Shown piece after piece: positions 23,808 through 34,298 of a stretch of DNA of 52,611 nt. The position numbers and the translations under genes were made by a program. The notes beneath the pieces are model-generated. The model saw nothing but the letters and a program-made list of their open reading frames with translations. It did not search any database and was not told where the DNA came from. The DNA is taken from positions 1 through 52,611 of the forward strand of contig BLJB01000033.1 of the NCBI GenBank assembly GCA_013423325.1. The letters are read 5' to 3'. Within the stretch, counting starts at the first letter, position 1. Each line of letters opens with the position of its first letter. This DNA comes from Usnea hakonensis (taxonomy: Eukaryota > Ascomycota > Lecanoromycetes > Lecanorales > Parmeliaceae).

Positions 23808-25027
23808 ATGCCTAAAGCCGAAGTTGGCAGTACAAAATACCTAAACAATAAGCTCAAATCGAAGGGTCTACAGCGTCTGAGATGGTAAGCTACTGCCGCT
23901 CTGCTCTACACTGTCTATGATTGCTAATCGTACCTAGGTACTGTCAGGTGAGATCGTCATGTTTCCAGTCAAAGATCTCTGCTTAGGGACACGCAGATTT
24001 GTGAAAAGCAATGCAGAGACGAGAACGGCTTCAAGTGTCATACGCAAGCAGAATCGCACGTGAGAAATGCTCTACTAGTTGGCGAGGCAAGTGTTCTGGC
24101 CCGATCTGAATGCTCTTGTTCCTTCTGACATAGCGCTCCAGGACCCTCGAAGACACATCTCCGACTTCTCAAATCAGTTCCAGCGAGACTTCTTGCAACT
24201 GTTACGCACAAGTCATGTCGAGAAAGCGGTGCATATAAATCATTTCTATCAGAATTACATCGCAAATAAAGAACAGTAGGCGCCCCTTGCATCTTTATGG
24301 ATCATTTCTGGCTTTTCAGAGTGAGACTGACTTCGACGTATTATTTAGTATTCACATGAACGCAACACGATGGCCATCGTTAACGGAATTCGCAAAGCAC
24401 TTGGGTCGTGAAGGTATCTGCAGGGTTGAGGACACGGATAAAGGCCTTCAAATCGCTTGGATCGATAATAGCCCTGAGGCATTGAGAAGACAGGACGCTA
24501 TAAGGAAGAAGGAAAGGCAGGACAAAGGTGACGAAGAGAGGGAGCAGAAGATGATCAGGGAGCAGATTGCAAGGGCGGAATTGGATGCTGAAATGAAGGC
24601 TCAGCAGGACCACGCTGACGAGGCGAGGGACTTCAATCCCAATGAGGGAGAGAAGATCAAGCTCAATTTTGGGGCCAAAGTGACGGAAAAGAAGGACCCG
24701 CCGCCGCCCGGAGTTGCCAATTATCCGAGCGATGACGGGACAGAAGCTGAAAAGGAGATGGCAGGCTCGATGTCGCCGCCCACCGGTGTACCCACACCTC
24801 CGCCTGAAAAGGTTTCCTTGAAAATGGGCGCAAATAGCAAGCCAAAGAATGTCTTCGCTGGGGTTTCAAAGAAGAACGCTTTGGGAGCAAAAGGCCCAGC
24901 CAAGGAGGTAGCAAAGAGGCCTATGAGTGAAGCGGAGCGGATTATGAAGGAGGAAATCGAACGGAAACGAGCAAGAGATGCGAGTGGGCAAGGGGGCCAT
25001 AATTCGAAACGACCGCGCCTTGTATAG
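23808..25027 (+). CDS. KIN17: KIN17 DNA/RNA-binding zinc-finger protein
   Basis: KIN17 is a conserved nuclear protein linked to DNA repair, replication and mRNA processing. Exons are 23808-23884, 23938-23947, 23997-24086, 24142-24275 and 24349-25027 (329 aa). Exon 2 is only 10 nt and supplies part of WYCQ. The zinc finger is C28-x2-C31...H44-x5-H50 in RWYCQICEKQCRDENGFKCH. The winged-helix region follows with FSNQFQRDFLQLLRTSHVEK, HINHFYQNYIANKEHIHMNA and RWPSLTEFAKHLGREG. The tail is coiled and charged. It lacks the tandem SH3-like part of animal KIN17, as in other fungi I know of. The third intron starts with GCAAGT, a GC-AG intron. All phases agree, and the protein is highly conserved across each junction. 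Confidence 0.93.
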
Positions 25028-25388
25028 GATTTCTACGTTTTCATAGTTTGTCTTGGAGTATTCAAAGCGCGGAGTTTACGGCGATGGAGCACCAGGGAAG
25101 GGCTTTGCATTTGGGACCTTTTTTTTTTTGACATTTGGCTTGATAGTCAAAGTTTATTTAAAGTATCAATCAGATCTTATAGCTCCCCAATCCTTCCCAT
25201 GCAGTTGCCGTTGCCTAGACTACTACTACTATTAATATCTTACTGTGTGCGGCGAGATGGGTCAGCCTTACGGGAAAAAGCCACGACTTCTTACTGGGGA
25301 TTTTTTCATTTATTATCCCTTCTGCACCCTAGGTTTTCCATATATTATCCAGAGTATACTCTACAAATAACTTACAACTACAACTATA
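25028..25388. other. Short intergenic region upstream of the derlin gene
   Basis: It holds the KIN17 3' end and the derlin promoter, with a run of nine or more T at about 25121-25131 and AT-rich sequence near 25340-25385. I looked for unfolded-protein-response-type boxes and saw no convincing one. No gene is present. Confidence 0.55.
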
Positions 25389-26717
25389 ATGGATGCGTAT
25401 TGGGCAGCCCCTCCAGTGTCGAGGTATGCCATCCAGTTTTTCAGATACTTCGAACCATTTATGCTTTTTTACTTAACCAAGGGTAGCCGTTCTGATGCTG
25501 ATGAATAGGACCTTGACAGCATTGACGTTCGGCACGTCGTTGCTTGTATACGGCAATATTGTTAGCGGAAGTCGAGTTATATTCTATCTGCCATGGATTT
25601 TCAAATTTCCGCTGCCAGAAGTGTGGCGTTCTGTCACATCATTTTGGGTGACTGGTCCAAATCTGAGCATCCTTTTTGATACCTACTTTTGTGAGCCTCA
25701 TGGACCTCCTTACAGTTACAGCGTCCCGTACTCATCAATCCCCAAGTGTGGACGTACTCGAGCGGTCTCGAGAAGGAGTCCGGCCGCTTTTCTCAACCGG
25801 GTGATTTCTTTACCTACATCATTTTCCTCGGCCTCGTGATTCTAGTACGTTCCCAAAGACCCCTTTTCAGCCTGTCTGCGCGTTTCATATTCATGACTTT
25901 CATGCCGTATGCCTCTTTGGCATGCGTATCGCCACACCTCACATATCTGCCCGCCCAGCCCTATCTAGCTGAAGCGGTTCCTGGAGATGAGGAAGATTAC
26001 CCTTGCATCTCGCGCAGGCCCGTCATTCGCAATCAATCCTTAAAGGGCTTGCGTGCGGTGTAGGCATGGTGGAAGCCGAATTTGAGATAGCATGGACGAC
26101 TTTGAAGTTCGCGTTCAGCGGTTTCCGCTTCCTACATATCTGACACTCTTTTCCATATCTCTTGTCATCATTTTTGACCTTCGGCTTCTTTCGAAGATTC
26201 GCTGACGTACAAAAGGCTACATCTGGGTTCGTTCTAGGCGGTGCGATTTTCACCCAAGGTTTGGTCTATGGTGATGAGCTATGATTATGGGCTAACGCTT
26301 ACAGCGCTCATCCTTGGCATTGCATACACATACTCGCAAGACAATAGAGGCAAAAAGGTCTCCTTCTTTGTTATCACCTTCAACGTGATATGGCTACCGT
26401 GGGCGATGCTCTTGACGACATTCGTCACGGCTGGACCTTATGCAGCTTTGAACCAGGGAGCGGGTCTTCTGGCTGCTCATCTTTACGACTTTCTTACCCG
26501 CCTTTACCCAACGTTTGGCGGTGGGAAAAATTACATTCGCACGCCTGCACTCGTCAAGCGCTGGTTTGGAGCAGATAAGCCCGGCTTCCAAGCGAGAGGT
26601 TACGGGACCGCATTCAGACCTCCAAGTCAAGCACCCGGCCGTGGCACGTCCAGTGGTTTTGGATTTTCAAGTGCATGGGGTACCAGAGGGCAAGGCCAGC
26701 GCCTGGGGGGAGATTGA
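25389..26717 (+). CDS. Derlin (Der1-like ER-associated degradation protein)
   Basis: Derlins are rhomboid-fold ER membrane proteins that help move misfolded proteins to the cytosol for ER-associated degradation. Exons are 25389-25423, 25509-25690, 25747-25844, 26216-26270 and 26305-26717 (260 aa). Landmarks are PPVSRTLTALTFGTSLLVYG, the IFKFPLPEVWRSVTSFWV segment, TYSSGLEKESGRFSQPGDFF, TYIIFLGLVIL, FVLGGAIFTQGLVYALILGI and AYTYSQDNRGKKVSFF. A Gly/Arg-rich cytosolic tail contains GKNYIRTP. Intron 3 is 371 nt, far longer than its neighbours. Intron 4 is only 34 nt, yet has a GCTAAC branch site and GT-AG ends. Whether it groups with Der1 or Dfm1 cannot be decided here. Confidence 0.88.
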
Positions 26718-27035
26718 GCTGTACGAGAAGCGGGACAGCGTTGAAGTTTCTCATGTAAGAATAGGGGATCACAGAAGATGTTCAACTCAAAACAATTGTA
26801 ACCTTATGAAAAGTAAGAGACGACGAGAGCCTCAAGAGCCTTAGTCTGTAGGTACCTACGGTATGGTAAAGGCATGTGCGTTCGGCTAGGGCTGAGTGCA
26901 CAAAATTCAAAATTTATAAAGCTCGAAAAAGACCTAAATCACATACAATCTTGTTCTAAGGTATATGGACTCGAAAACGATGAAGGAGCGACCCCAGTAA
27001 TTCCCATCACGGCCCAGACTCAATATCATCCCAAA
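26718..27035. other. Intergenic region; possible CBF5 leader
   Basis: It lies between derlin and CBF5 on the same strand. The reading frame of CBF5 stays open upstream to an ATG at 26874, so an N-terminal extension of 54 residues is formally possible. That extension does not resemble known Cbf5 N-termini, so I treat this as leader and promoter. Confidence 0.6.
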
Positions 27036-28656
27036 ATGGCAGTCGTGCCTGCCAAAGGTCAAGAGGTGGACTACACCATCAAGCCAGAAGCTACAACGCC
27101 AGCAGTCGACACCAGCGACTGGCCATTGCTCCTCAAAAATTACAATAAATTACTCGTCCGAACCGGACATTTCACCCCAATACCTGTGGGATGCAATCCT
27201 CTTAAGCGAGATCTCAAATCCTACATTAGCTCCGGTGTGATCAACCTTGACAAACCTAGCAATCCTTCCAGTCATGAGGTGGTCGCGTGGGTTAAGCGCA
27301 TGCTCAGGTAAATTGGACGGCGTCGGTGAGAATACCAGGCAAATATGCTGATGATATACAGAATCGAGAAAACTGGACACAGCGGAACTCTGGATCCAAA
27401 GGTCACCGGCTGCTTGATCGTCTGCTTGGATCGCGCAACTCGGCTCGTCAAATCTCAGCAGGGTGCTGGTAAGGAATATGTGTGCGTCATACGGCTTCAC
27501 GACAAGCTACCTGGTGGAGAAGCCCAGCTTGCTCGAGCATTAGAGACTCTCACTGGTGCGCTCTTTCAACGGCCCCCTCTTATTTCTGCGGTCAAGCGAC
27601 AGCTTCGTATACGAACTATCCATGAAAGCAAGCTATATGAGTTCGACAATGACAGGCATCTTGGTGTTTTCTGGGTCAGCTGCGAGGCAGGAACGTACAT
27701 TCGAACTCTTTGTGTTCATCTCGGCTTGCTGCTGGGTGTTGGCGCGCACATGCAGGAGCTACGAAGAGTACGGAGTGGAGCCATGGACGAACAAGACGGC
27801 ATGGTGACTTTACATGATGTGCTGGATGCCCAGTGGATGCAAGACAACACAAGGGATGAATCTATGCTTCGAAAGGTTATTCGACCGTTAGAAAGCCTTC
27901 TAACAACGTACAAGCGGATCGTCGTCAAAGACAGTGCTGTGAATGCGGTTTGTTATGGAGCGAAGCTCATGATACCTGGTCTTCTACGATATGGTATGCC
28001 AGCCTCCGTGGATTTGCAGGCTAGATACTAACCAATGTATAGAGACTGGCATCGAAGTGTACGAAGAAGTAGTATTAATGACCACGAAGGGCGAGGCAAT
28101 CGCTCTGGGTGTGGCTCAGATGTCGACCGTCGAGTTATCCTCATGCGATCATGGAGTCGTTGCCAAGGTCAAACGTTGCATTTTGGAACGAGACCTGTAT
28201 CCAAGACGATGGGGCTTGGGTCCTGTAGCTTTGGAGAAGAAGAAAATGAAGTCAGACGGGAAGCTTGATGTAAGGATCAACTCACGTCCCAATATCCTCA
28301 GAGAAAAAACAGCTAATGCATCGTAGAAGTACGGCAGACCAAATGAAGCAACACCAGCCAAATGGAACGCAGAATACAAAGACTTCACCGCACCCCTGCA
28401 AAATGGAACCGCTCAGCCGCCCAAGCAACTCGATGCACCAGTACTTGCAAACGAAGACCAGCCGCAGGCTGGATTGAGCGTCCAGGCGCCGGAAAAGCCC
28501 GAGGTATCGCCTCCAAACGAAGAAGGGACTTCGAAAAAACGAAAGAGGCATGAAGGTGAGACTGCTGAAGACAGAGCAGAGCGGAAGCGGAGGAAGAAGG
28601 ACAAGAAGGAGAAGCGGAAGTTAAAGAATGAGGATTCAGACGAGGCCAGTGATTGA
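27036..28656 (+). CDS. CBF5: Cbf5/dyskerin, H/ACA snoRNP pseudouridine synthase
   Basis: Cbf5 is the catalytic subunit of box H/ACA snoRNPs and isomerises uridines in rRNA and snRNA in the nucleolus. Exons are 27036-27307, 27362-27993, 28043-28269 and 28327-28656 (486 aa). The dyskerin N-terminal part (WPLLLKNYNKLLVRTGHFTP) leads into the TruB catalytic domain. The catalytic aspartate is in GHSGTLDPKVTG, near residue 102. RPPLISAVKRQLRIRTIHES, the EAGTYIRTLCVHLGLLLGVG loop and a PUA domain (TYKRIVVKDSAVNAVCYGAK, then EVVLMTTKGEAIALGVAQMS) follow. The C-terminus is the usual Lys/Arg/Glu/Asp-rich tail. Introns are 54, 49 and 57 nt. The start at MAVVPAKGQE fits other fungal Cbf5 proteins. Confidence 0.96.
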
Positions 28657-28974
28657 AAAGTACCCTTTGCGGAGTTCTACGGCGCTGCGCCTGCCATGGG
28701 CCTTGTCCATCTAGTAGCTGAGCTGGCCAGGAAGTCGGTATAGGCTAATTCTTGTGTACTCTCTGTATTAAATAAATGTGTCAAACATTAAGCTTTTCCT
28801 CTTGCAGAGTACTCCGTAGAGTACAATTGTGTCATTCCGACTCCGCGTATTCGTATATACCCCGAAATGTAATCTACCTTACCTTATTGTCCTGGCCCAA
28901 TCACGTTTAGCGGAGAAAAGGTTGTAAACATGTCGTAAAATCATAACCAACTCTTTCCCAGACCTCAGTACATA
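28657..28974. other. Intergenic region with a GTACTC/GAGTAC inverted repeat
   Basis: This lies downstream of CBF5 and downstream of the dehydrogenase relic. At about 28806-28821 GTACTC and GAGTAC flank CGTA. TACCTTACCTTA follows near 28875. No gene is seen. Confidence 0.5.
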
Positions 28975-30110
28975 TTAGGCATAGGGTTCCGTTTGCTTCT
29001 CGCACCAAGCTACAAAATTGGCCGCAACACCCGTTCCCCCCTCAGAAGGTTGCCTCAAGGCATTCTCGATCTCAGCCCTGAACCTTCCAATCCTGCCCCC
29101 AGGGCAAGAAATATGCACCACTGTGTTCGGGGGTCAAGTCTAGTGACAGGGAGGCCCCGAGCTCGGTATATGGGATATTGTAGAACAGCGGATTGTGCTT
29201 TAACAGATCAGTAAGAGTGCTAGTGTATGGGGATCAAGAGTATACATCTACCGCTAATTTCGGTGCCAGTCCTCCTCAGTGCCTCTGCAGATTTGCTCTG
29301 AGATTCCCGGAATTAAAGCATGTGGGTGCCACACCAGTCTGCGGTGTGTCGCCAGCAAACTTGCGCGCCCAGAACAGATTGCCAACTTTGCTCTGCCCGT
29401 AGTTTAATTGCACGCCCGTGCCCTTGGGCCGGCCATCATCGTCCAATTCTATGCCGCTAGGCTTAGGTGACGTGGGATCCAGCGCCGACGAGCCAGCCCA
29501 GGTGACTCTCACGCTCCCTTTCGGAGAGGAGGCAGCTGTTTTCGTGAGGATGTGCTCGAGGAGCTTTATCAACGGACACGGTCCGAGACAATTGGTGCCG
29601 ATTACAAGCTCGTTGCCATGGATATACATGTCCCCTTTGGTTCCAAACATGGCCTATGTGCCGCGCCCATAGTAGCGCGAGGATACACATATACGGTCGC
29701 ATCGAAAACAGCGTGACGTACACAGGCATTGTTCATGAGTACGTCATGTCGCTGCTCTCTCGCGAGGAAGGCTTCCATGTCTGGCTGAATTGTCGACAAC
29801 ATCGAGAAGTCAGCATGAATTCGAGACGGCCGAGACTCTCCGGAGAGGCATGCTTGATGCGGAGTGGTAGAAGCTTTGGATTGGGATCGGCCGGCAACAG
29901 AGACGATGGGTTATGTGCGTATGGAAGTTGGCAGAGTTCGAATCGCATACCAGCGTATCCACCAGTCACGACGAAGACCTAGACTGAACTATCAACGGAA
30001 ATTGCAACGGACAGTAGATGCGACGCACTCGACCGGCTTCGTCAGGTCAAGTCCGCTCACTTGTTGACGCAGTAGGGATACAGAAGGGTTGGGTGAGAAG
30101 CCTAGCGATA
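28975..30110 (-). pseudogene. Decayed short-chain dehydrogenase/reductase
   Basis: The minus strand carries nearly the whole length of an NAD(P)-binding SDR of the retinol-dehydrogenase-like type, split over different frames. Visible parts in order are the cofactor motif VFVVTGGYAGMRFELCQL, then ESLGRLEFM. After a frame change near 29806-29816 come AFLAREQRHDVLMNNAC, a plausible 66-nt intron, and HGNELVIGTNCLGPCPLIKL. Next are SVRVTWAGSSALDP, the catalytic region LNYGQSKVGNLFWARKFA, a premature stop at 29276-29278, and another at about 29234-29236. LTPEHSGAY and a last frame change in a G-run near 29093-29105 precede AEIENALRQPSEGG and the end KQTEPYA. No in-frame start codon was found. Several independent breaks make sequencing error unlikely. 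It lies head to head with the terpene cyclase gene. Confidence 0.85.
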
Positions 30111-30572
30111 ACAGGTAAATGATAGATCTCGAGAAATCTAGCCTGGTCCATTTGTACGGTAATTGACAAGCCCAGATACATCATCGTGCATCTTGAATTA
30201 GCCTTCTTTCAACTCTTTCATAGATTTCCTACCTGCCGTGTGATTGAGTGCCCGTGCGTAATTTAGGGATAACGCATTTGGCTTTCCCACCATAGGAGAT
30301 ACCCAATGCAACTTCGACCACCTGTTCCTTTAATTGAAACGAAGGCATGCAACATATGGCGGTTTAAATAAAACGAATGTCGTCTAAAAGAAGGGCTGAT
30401 AGTCTTGCTGACCGCCTCGAAAACCTGTTCACATCCAGTACAGTACTTTTGTGTCACGCACACGAACTCTGTTCATCACGGAAGCCTTCCAATTATTCCA
30501 AACCACCTAAAATCACTTACTCAGTGACTCCCACGGATTCCAGTCCGTTGGTGATAGGGTCAAGTATTGCCA
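30111..30572. other. Promoter region of the terpene cyclase gene
   Basis: No gene is recognised here. A frame at 30377-30673 begins MSSKRRADSLADRL but shows no family character and overlaps the start of the cyclase. The region would be the shared promoter of the decayed dehydrogenase and the cyclase. Confidence 0.5.
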
Positions 30573-32280
30573 ATGGACCCACACAACAACTGCAAGAATT
30601 CGTCCAAAGCCAGAGAAGATGGTTGCGTTGGCGAAATGATTCCTCACACTCCACCAAAAGGGGTCATATTTGACCTTGGCGACGTCCTATTCACCTGGTC
30701 GCCCAACACTGCAACTGCCATACCAGCTGAAATGATGGGACTCATTTTATCCTCGGCCATTTGGTTCGAATACGAACGTAGCCGGATAGAACAGGATACA
30801 TGCTATCATCAAATCGCTCAACAATTCTCAGTACCAGCAACAGAGGTAGCGGAAGCATTCTCTCAGGCGCGAGATTCGCTGCAGCCCAACAATGCCATGG
30901 TATCTTTTATCCACAACCTAAAGAATGCATCTCGAGGAGCACTGAAAGTATATGCCATGTCAAACGTTTCCAAAGAAGATTATCGAGTTCTCTCAACGAA
31001 ACTGGCAGATTGGTCCGTTTTCGATCGAATATTCACCTCTGGTCACGCTGGCATACGTAAGCCGGACCTTGGCTTCTATTACCGCGTCCTAGAAGAAATC
31101 AACTTAGCCCCTGAAGAAGTTGTCTTCATTGATGACAAAGAAGTAAATGTACTTGCAGCAAAGTCATTGGGCATCAAAGGTATTATATTTAATGATAATT
31201 TCAGCGCTACTCACACCTTGAGCAACATTCTTGATGGTCCGCTGCAGAAAGGTTATCAGTATCTTCATCTCAACGCCAAACATTTTGACTCCATTCTGGA
31301 CAATGGTGTTCTCTTACTGGAGAACTTCTCACAGCTGCTGATACTAGACGCCACTCAAGATCGGTAGGCACTATGATTTGGTATTGAAGCTCGGGGACCT
31401 TACTGAACAATTTTCTAGAAACCTTGTCAGTGTCGAATGGAACTCCAGAAGAACATGGAACTTTTTTGGTGAACATGGCTGTCTGTCAAACAACTCAAAT
31501 GATCCAACGGCTGATGAAAATTATGAGTAGCAAGCCCACTGTTTGCTCCAGGGGACTATTTCTCTGATGACCTTGATACCACTTCCCTGGCTCTCACTGT
31601 GTTACGGCCTCATCCTGAGGTAGTCAAGTCAGTATTAGATGAAATGATGGAATATGCAAACTTGGATGGTACAATCCAGGTAAGTCATGCAATCGCAAGA
31701 AATGTCTTCAGCCCATAGATAGCCGCACCATTTGTGAGGACACCTCGCTGAAACATATGAAATCTTGCAGACTTACTTTGACCGCGCGAAACCTCGAACT
31801 GATGCTGTTGTCAGTGCAAATGTGCTAGCATGCTTTTATAGCTTTGGGCGCGGTCAGCAGCTAGAGCACACACTACAAATGGTTCACAGAACACTTCTAC
31901 ATCGCACCTATATCCAAGGCACCCGTTACTATCCATCTCCAGACTGCTGTCTCTTCTTCTTTGGTCGCCTCCTACAATCTTCAGACGACGTCCATCTCAA
32001 GACCACGTTGGGCTCTCTTCTCAACGAGTGTACGCAAGAGCGGATTGGGCAGAGCGGTAGCGCCCTAGATCTGGCAATGCGAGTCCTGACATGTACCGCG
32101 TTGAATTTGGACTGCGGCACTGATCGCCGCGCTCTGTTGGACTTGCAATGTGCAGACGGTGGTTGGAAAGATGGCTGGATTTACAGTTACGGGTCGACTG
32201 GGGTAAAGATTGGTAATAGCGGTGTCACAACGGCACTGGCGATCAAAGCAATCACTTGCTCAGAACATCTGCGTGATTGA
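30573..32280 (+). CDS. HAD-type class II terpene cyclase (drimane-synthase-like)
   Basis: The protein joins a haloacid-dehalogenase-like domain to a class II terpene cyclase-type domain. This is the architecture of AstC of astellolide biosynthesis and related fungal drimane synthases, which cyclise farnesyl diphosphate by protonation. Exons are 30573-31363, 31419-31468, 31531-31679 and 31771-32280 (499 aa). HAD motifs are VIFDLGDVLF (D34; the usual second motif-I Asp position is Gly, followed by D37), AMSNVS, GIRKPD with the lysine, and VFIDDKEVN. The class II acid motif DDLDTTS lies near residue 292, with ADGGWKDGWIYSYGSTGVKI toward the C-terminus. Exons 1-2 read ILDATQDRNLVSVEWNSRRT and then TWNFF. 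The intron at 31469-31530 is inferred because it restores phase; without it a TAG interrupts. The product identity is inference. No tailoring genes are adjacent except the dehydrogenase relic. Confidence 0.85.
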
Positions 32281-32783
32281 TTTGTCTCTGTGCGCTACTA
32301 GCTTCTCAACGATCTGGGACCAGTTGTTTACATCTATTTTCCCTGAGCAGACGCACGCAGGCTTTAGCGGGGAGGGTCTCAGATGCAAGTGCGCAGCTGG
32401 GCAGTGTGGTCAGAATGACACGTTCGACCTTGACCGTGGTAGAACATTGAATGCATTGATGACTGTGCATCAAGTAACAAGATGGTTCTTCTCTGGATAT
32501 GTAGTACGGCTATACTTGCCCAAGGGGGCGTTTTCAAGTTTCATTTTTCGCAAGGAAGCCCAAACCCTAAGGTACACTTCTATCCGAGTACACGGAGTTT
32601 ACGTCCCGCAAAGTCCGCAAAGGCCCTATGACGATTGACGACCTACTTTATGACCAATCCTCTCCATCTCTCCTCCAACACAGACGTAGAGTATCTAGCC
32701 GCCACCAGCGACCCAATTCTGAGGGTATAACAGCTCTATAACTACCAAATCGCCACTCAATTCCCGTACATGGTCACTTCGCC
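32281..32783. other. Intergenic region upstream of FYV10
   Basis: A frame at 32210-32638 overlaps the cyclase end but shows no recognisable family. I take this region as non-coding and as the FYV10 promoter. No repeat is seen. Confidence 0.5.
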
Positions 32784-34175
32784 ATGGCCGCCGAACTCAC
32801 AACCACAAAACTCAATGCAGAAAGCCACTTGCTCTTGGTACTTACCCAACGCTCTCAGCCTGTAAAAGCTAACGACAATCTACGAACAGGACCAACCTCT
32901 CCTCCGCCTCCCACATGAGATCGCCCGTAAAAATTTTAAAACGGCTCAAAAACACGTCGAAAGGGAGAACAAAGACGTCCTCTCAACCCTCAAATCCACC
33001 GCCAACGCCTCCCTCGCCGGCCAAGATGCGTCCAAAACGATCGCCTCCCTCGACGGCATGATCGCTCGAATGCAAGGCTTGAAACGGAAGATGGAATCCC
33101 TGCGGAGCGAAGAGAGGGTGCTACATCAGGCGTCGAGGCAACGGATACAGCATCTACAGGATCTATACGAGATACCCAGCTTGGCGGACGTCAAGTACGA
33201 TGAATGGTCGCGGGTGCGGTTGAATCGGTTACTGGTGGATTACTTGCTGAGGTGTGGGTATGGGGAGAGTGCGAAGGCGCTGGCGAGGGAGAAGGGGATC
33301 GAGGAGTTGGTGGATTTGGAGGTGTTTGTGCAGTGCCATCGGGTGGAGGAGAGCTTGAAGAGGAGGAGTACGCAGGAGTGTTTGGCTTGGTGTGCGGAGC
33401 ATCGGCCCATGATGAAGAAGCTTGATGTGAGAGCTGGGCCCCCCCCTCTTCTCCTTCCCCCCCCAGGGGCTCATAACGGGCAATGACAGGCTGATGGTGG
33501 GGACTTGTGCAGAATCGCCTCGAATTCGAGCTTCGGCTGCAACAGTATATTGAACTTCGTCGGAGAGGACAGCTGGTGGAAGCGCGGCAACATGCGCAGA
33601 AATACCTGACCCAACATGCTGGCACATATCCTGAAGAGGTGAATAGAGCTGCAGGGCTGCTCGCATACGCGCCAGATACTCAAGTGCAAGAATATAAGGT
33701 CAGAGGCCATACAGATGTTTATTGCCTTGTATGCTGATCGGAACAGAAATTATATTGTGAATCTCGATGGGATGATCTGGCCACACTCTTTGTCCATACA
33801 CACCACGAACTTTTCTCGCTCCCCGCACGTCCACTCCTCCATATAGCCCTTTCTGCGGGACTTTCAGCTCTAAAGACACCTTCTTGCCATTCGAGGCATG
33901 CGAGCAGCACAGCAAATGCGAATTCGACAACCACATCGGTTTGTCCAATTTGTTCGACGGAGCTGAATGATCTGGCTCGCAACTTGCCCTACGCACATCA
34001 TACAAAGAGCTATGTTGAAAATGACCCGGTCGTCCTGCCGAACGGCAGGGTGTACGGAAGAGATCGACTGCTGGAGATGAGTGCGAAGGTGGGTTTGGAC
34101 GCGGGCCAGGTGAAGGATCCGACGAGCTCTGTTATATATCCCGCTTCGGAGATCCGAAAAGTGTACATTTCGTAA
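32784..34175 (+). CDS. FYV10: Fyv10/Gid9-type subunit of the GID/CTLH ubiquitin ligase (MAEA)
   Basis: Fyv10 (Gid9; MAEA in animals) pairs with Rmd5 as the catalytic RING-like unit of the GID/CTLH ubiquitin ligase that degrades gluconeogenic enzymes. Exons are 32784-32837, 32890-33426, 33513-33698 and 33747-34175 (401 aa). After an N-terminal coiled region comes a LisH-CTLH segment (RVRLNRLLVDYLLRCGYGES near residue 115-135 and the helices after it), then CRA helices (LRLQQYIELRRRGQLVEARQ). The C-terminus is a degenerate RING: CPIC near residue 325, NLPYAHHTKSYV, PVVLPNGRVYGRDRLLEMS. Introns are 52, 86 and 48 nt. The second contains runs of seven to eight C. The gene converges on BMT5. Confidence 0.93.
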
Positions 34176-34298
34176 TGCCTAGATCTTTGTCTACACGACC
34201 AAGTCGTGGTCTTCTCAGCATATCTTATGAAGTTGATAGCGAAGGCGTTTGTTGGGAGTACTAGTATAATCCGAGTTGGGACCGGACTGGACGAATGC

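Noticed and set aside
13364..32280. Idea that the ABC exporter and terpene cyclase form one metabolite cluster
   Set aside because: They are 13 kb apart with Swi5, Ytp1, KIN17, derlin and CBF5 between them.
32210..32638. Plus-strand frame overlapping the terpene cyclase end
   Set aside because: It is in a different frame over conserved cyclase sequence and has no family match.
33191..33666. Minus-strand frames across FYV10
   Set aside because: Pro/Ser-rich shadows of the conserved coding strand.
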